Positions 5,899 through 6,127 of a DNA stretch of 6,127 nt are shown in pieces. The position numbers and the translations under genes are program-made. The notes under the pieces are model-generated. The model was not told the origin of the DNA, did not search any database, and worked only from the letters and a program-made list of their open reading frames with translations. Each line of letters starts with the position of its first letter. Within the stretch, counting starts at the first letter, position 1. This stretch comes from an uncultured Clostridia bacterium (GTDB lineage Bacteria > Bacillota > Clostridia > TANB77 > CAG-508), in the NCBI GenBank assembly GCA_947632745.1, contig CANRQH010000080.1, forward strand, positions 1 through 6,127, given 5' to 3'.

Positions 5899-5945
5899 AA
5901 AACTCCTTTTGGGTTTTATGCCATTAAAAAACAATTTTAAGGAGG
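5899..5945 (+). promoter_or_regulatory. Leader hairpin with a possible anti-Shine-Dalgarno segment
   Basis: AAAACTC (5899-5905) pairs with GGGTTTT (5911-5917), including one T-G pair, around the loop CTTTT, almost at the predicted 5' end of the mRNA. CTCCTT (5903-5908) inside it is also complementary to AAGGAG (5939-5944), the ribosome site of the next gene. The two pairings exclude each other. In AT-rich leaders such a 6-bp match can occur by chance. Confidence 0.35.
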
Positions 5946-5953
5946 ACAAGGAA

Positions 5954-6127
5954 ATGGCAAACATTAGCATTGAAAAAATCAAGGAACTCGTTAACAAGGA
6001 GGGAAAAGCTTACATCCCGGCACACTACAAATTGAAACTAATGAAGGTTCAGGCTCCTGAAACATATTCCAACGAATATGGTGAAGGAGACTATGAGCTA
6101 TCCGCTGGCGACCCTAAGCTGGAGGGT
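5954..6127 (+). CDS. 5' part of an unidentified CDS (partial)
   Basis: The frame opens at ATG 5954, 8 nt after AAGGAGG (5939-5945), and stays open for 58 codons to the window edge. The peptide begins MANISIEKIKELVNKEGKAY, continues with IPAHYKLKLMKV and then an acidic, tyrosine-containing stretch (ETYSNEYGEGDYELSAGDP). I do not recognise a family. There is no signal peptide or membrane segment in the visible part. Composition is distinctive: about 44% GC overall and 28 of 58 third positions G or C by hand count, against 10 of 58 in the first 58 codons of the radical-SAM gene. That is like the yjjX-like gene and unlike the rest. A good promoter and ribosome site support it as a real gene. Confidence 0.75.
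   Translation, partial: MANISIEKIKELVNKEGKAYIPAHYKLKLMKVQAPETYSNEYGEGDYELSAGDPKLEG

Noticed and set aside
1..6127. CRISPR array, tRNA/rRNA, insertion sequence or attachment-site repeats
   Set aside because: I looked for regularly spaced repeats, tRNA-like cloverleaf ends, transposase motifs and flanking direct repeats around the GC-richer genes and saw none.

Overview
The window looks like chromosomal DNA of a low-GC, Gram-positive anaerobe, most likely a member of the Clostridia. The reasons are very AT-rich coding and spacer DNA (30% GC in the first 58 codons of the radical-SAM gene), AAGGAG-type ribosome sites before nearly every gene, sigma-A-like promoters with 17-nt spacers, a rubrerythrin, and an oxygen-sensitive radical-SAM enzyme. 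Genus and species cannot be read from the sequence.

Layout. 1-779: the 3' end of an unidentified gene, then 25 nt later a metallo-beta-lactamase-fold hydrolase (COG2220/UlaG-like) on the plus strand. 844-885: a hairpin that probably ends transcription from both sides. 901-1443: rubrerythrin on the minus strand, with its own promoter and an inverted repeat in its leader. 1444-1727: a divergent spacer of about 280 nt holding the rubrerythrin promoter and a perfect-consensus promoter (TTGACA-17-TATAAT) facing the other way. 1728-4214: a three-gene unit made of a 102-aa protein of unknown function and two tandem paralogues (335 and 359 aa). 4284-4784: a YjjX/DUF84-type inosine/xanthosine triphosphatase with its own promoter and a strong terminator. 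4915-5802: a PflX-like (COG1313) radical-SAM protein, also with its own promoter. 5954-6127: the start of an unidentified gene that runs off the window.

The least explained part is the 1728-4214 operon. Both long proteins carry a Cys/His/Asp arrangement with the order and spacing of a transglutaminase-like fold, a shared C-terminal block of unknown function, and a short aromatic-glycine tail at the very C-terminus. No pathway can be assigned from the window.

The other genes look like separate transcription units of housekeeping or stress type: peroxide defence (rubrerythrin), clean-up of deaminated nucleotides (YjjX) and an orphan radical-SAM enzyme. The yjjX-like gene and the last partial gene are clearly richer in G+C (41-44% against about 30%) and use codons such as CGG, AAG, CTG and CCG, which suggests a different history from their neighbours.
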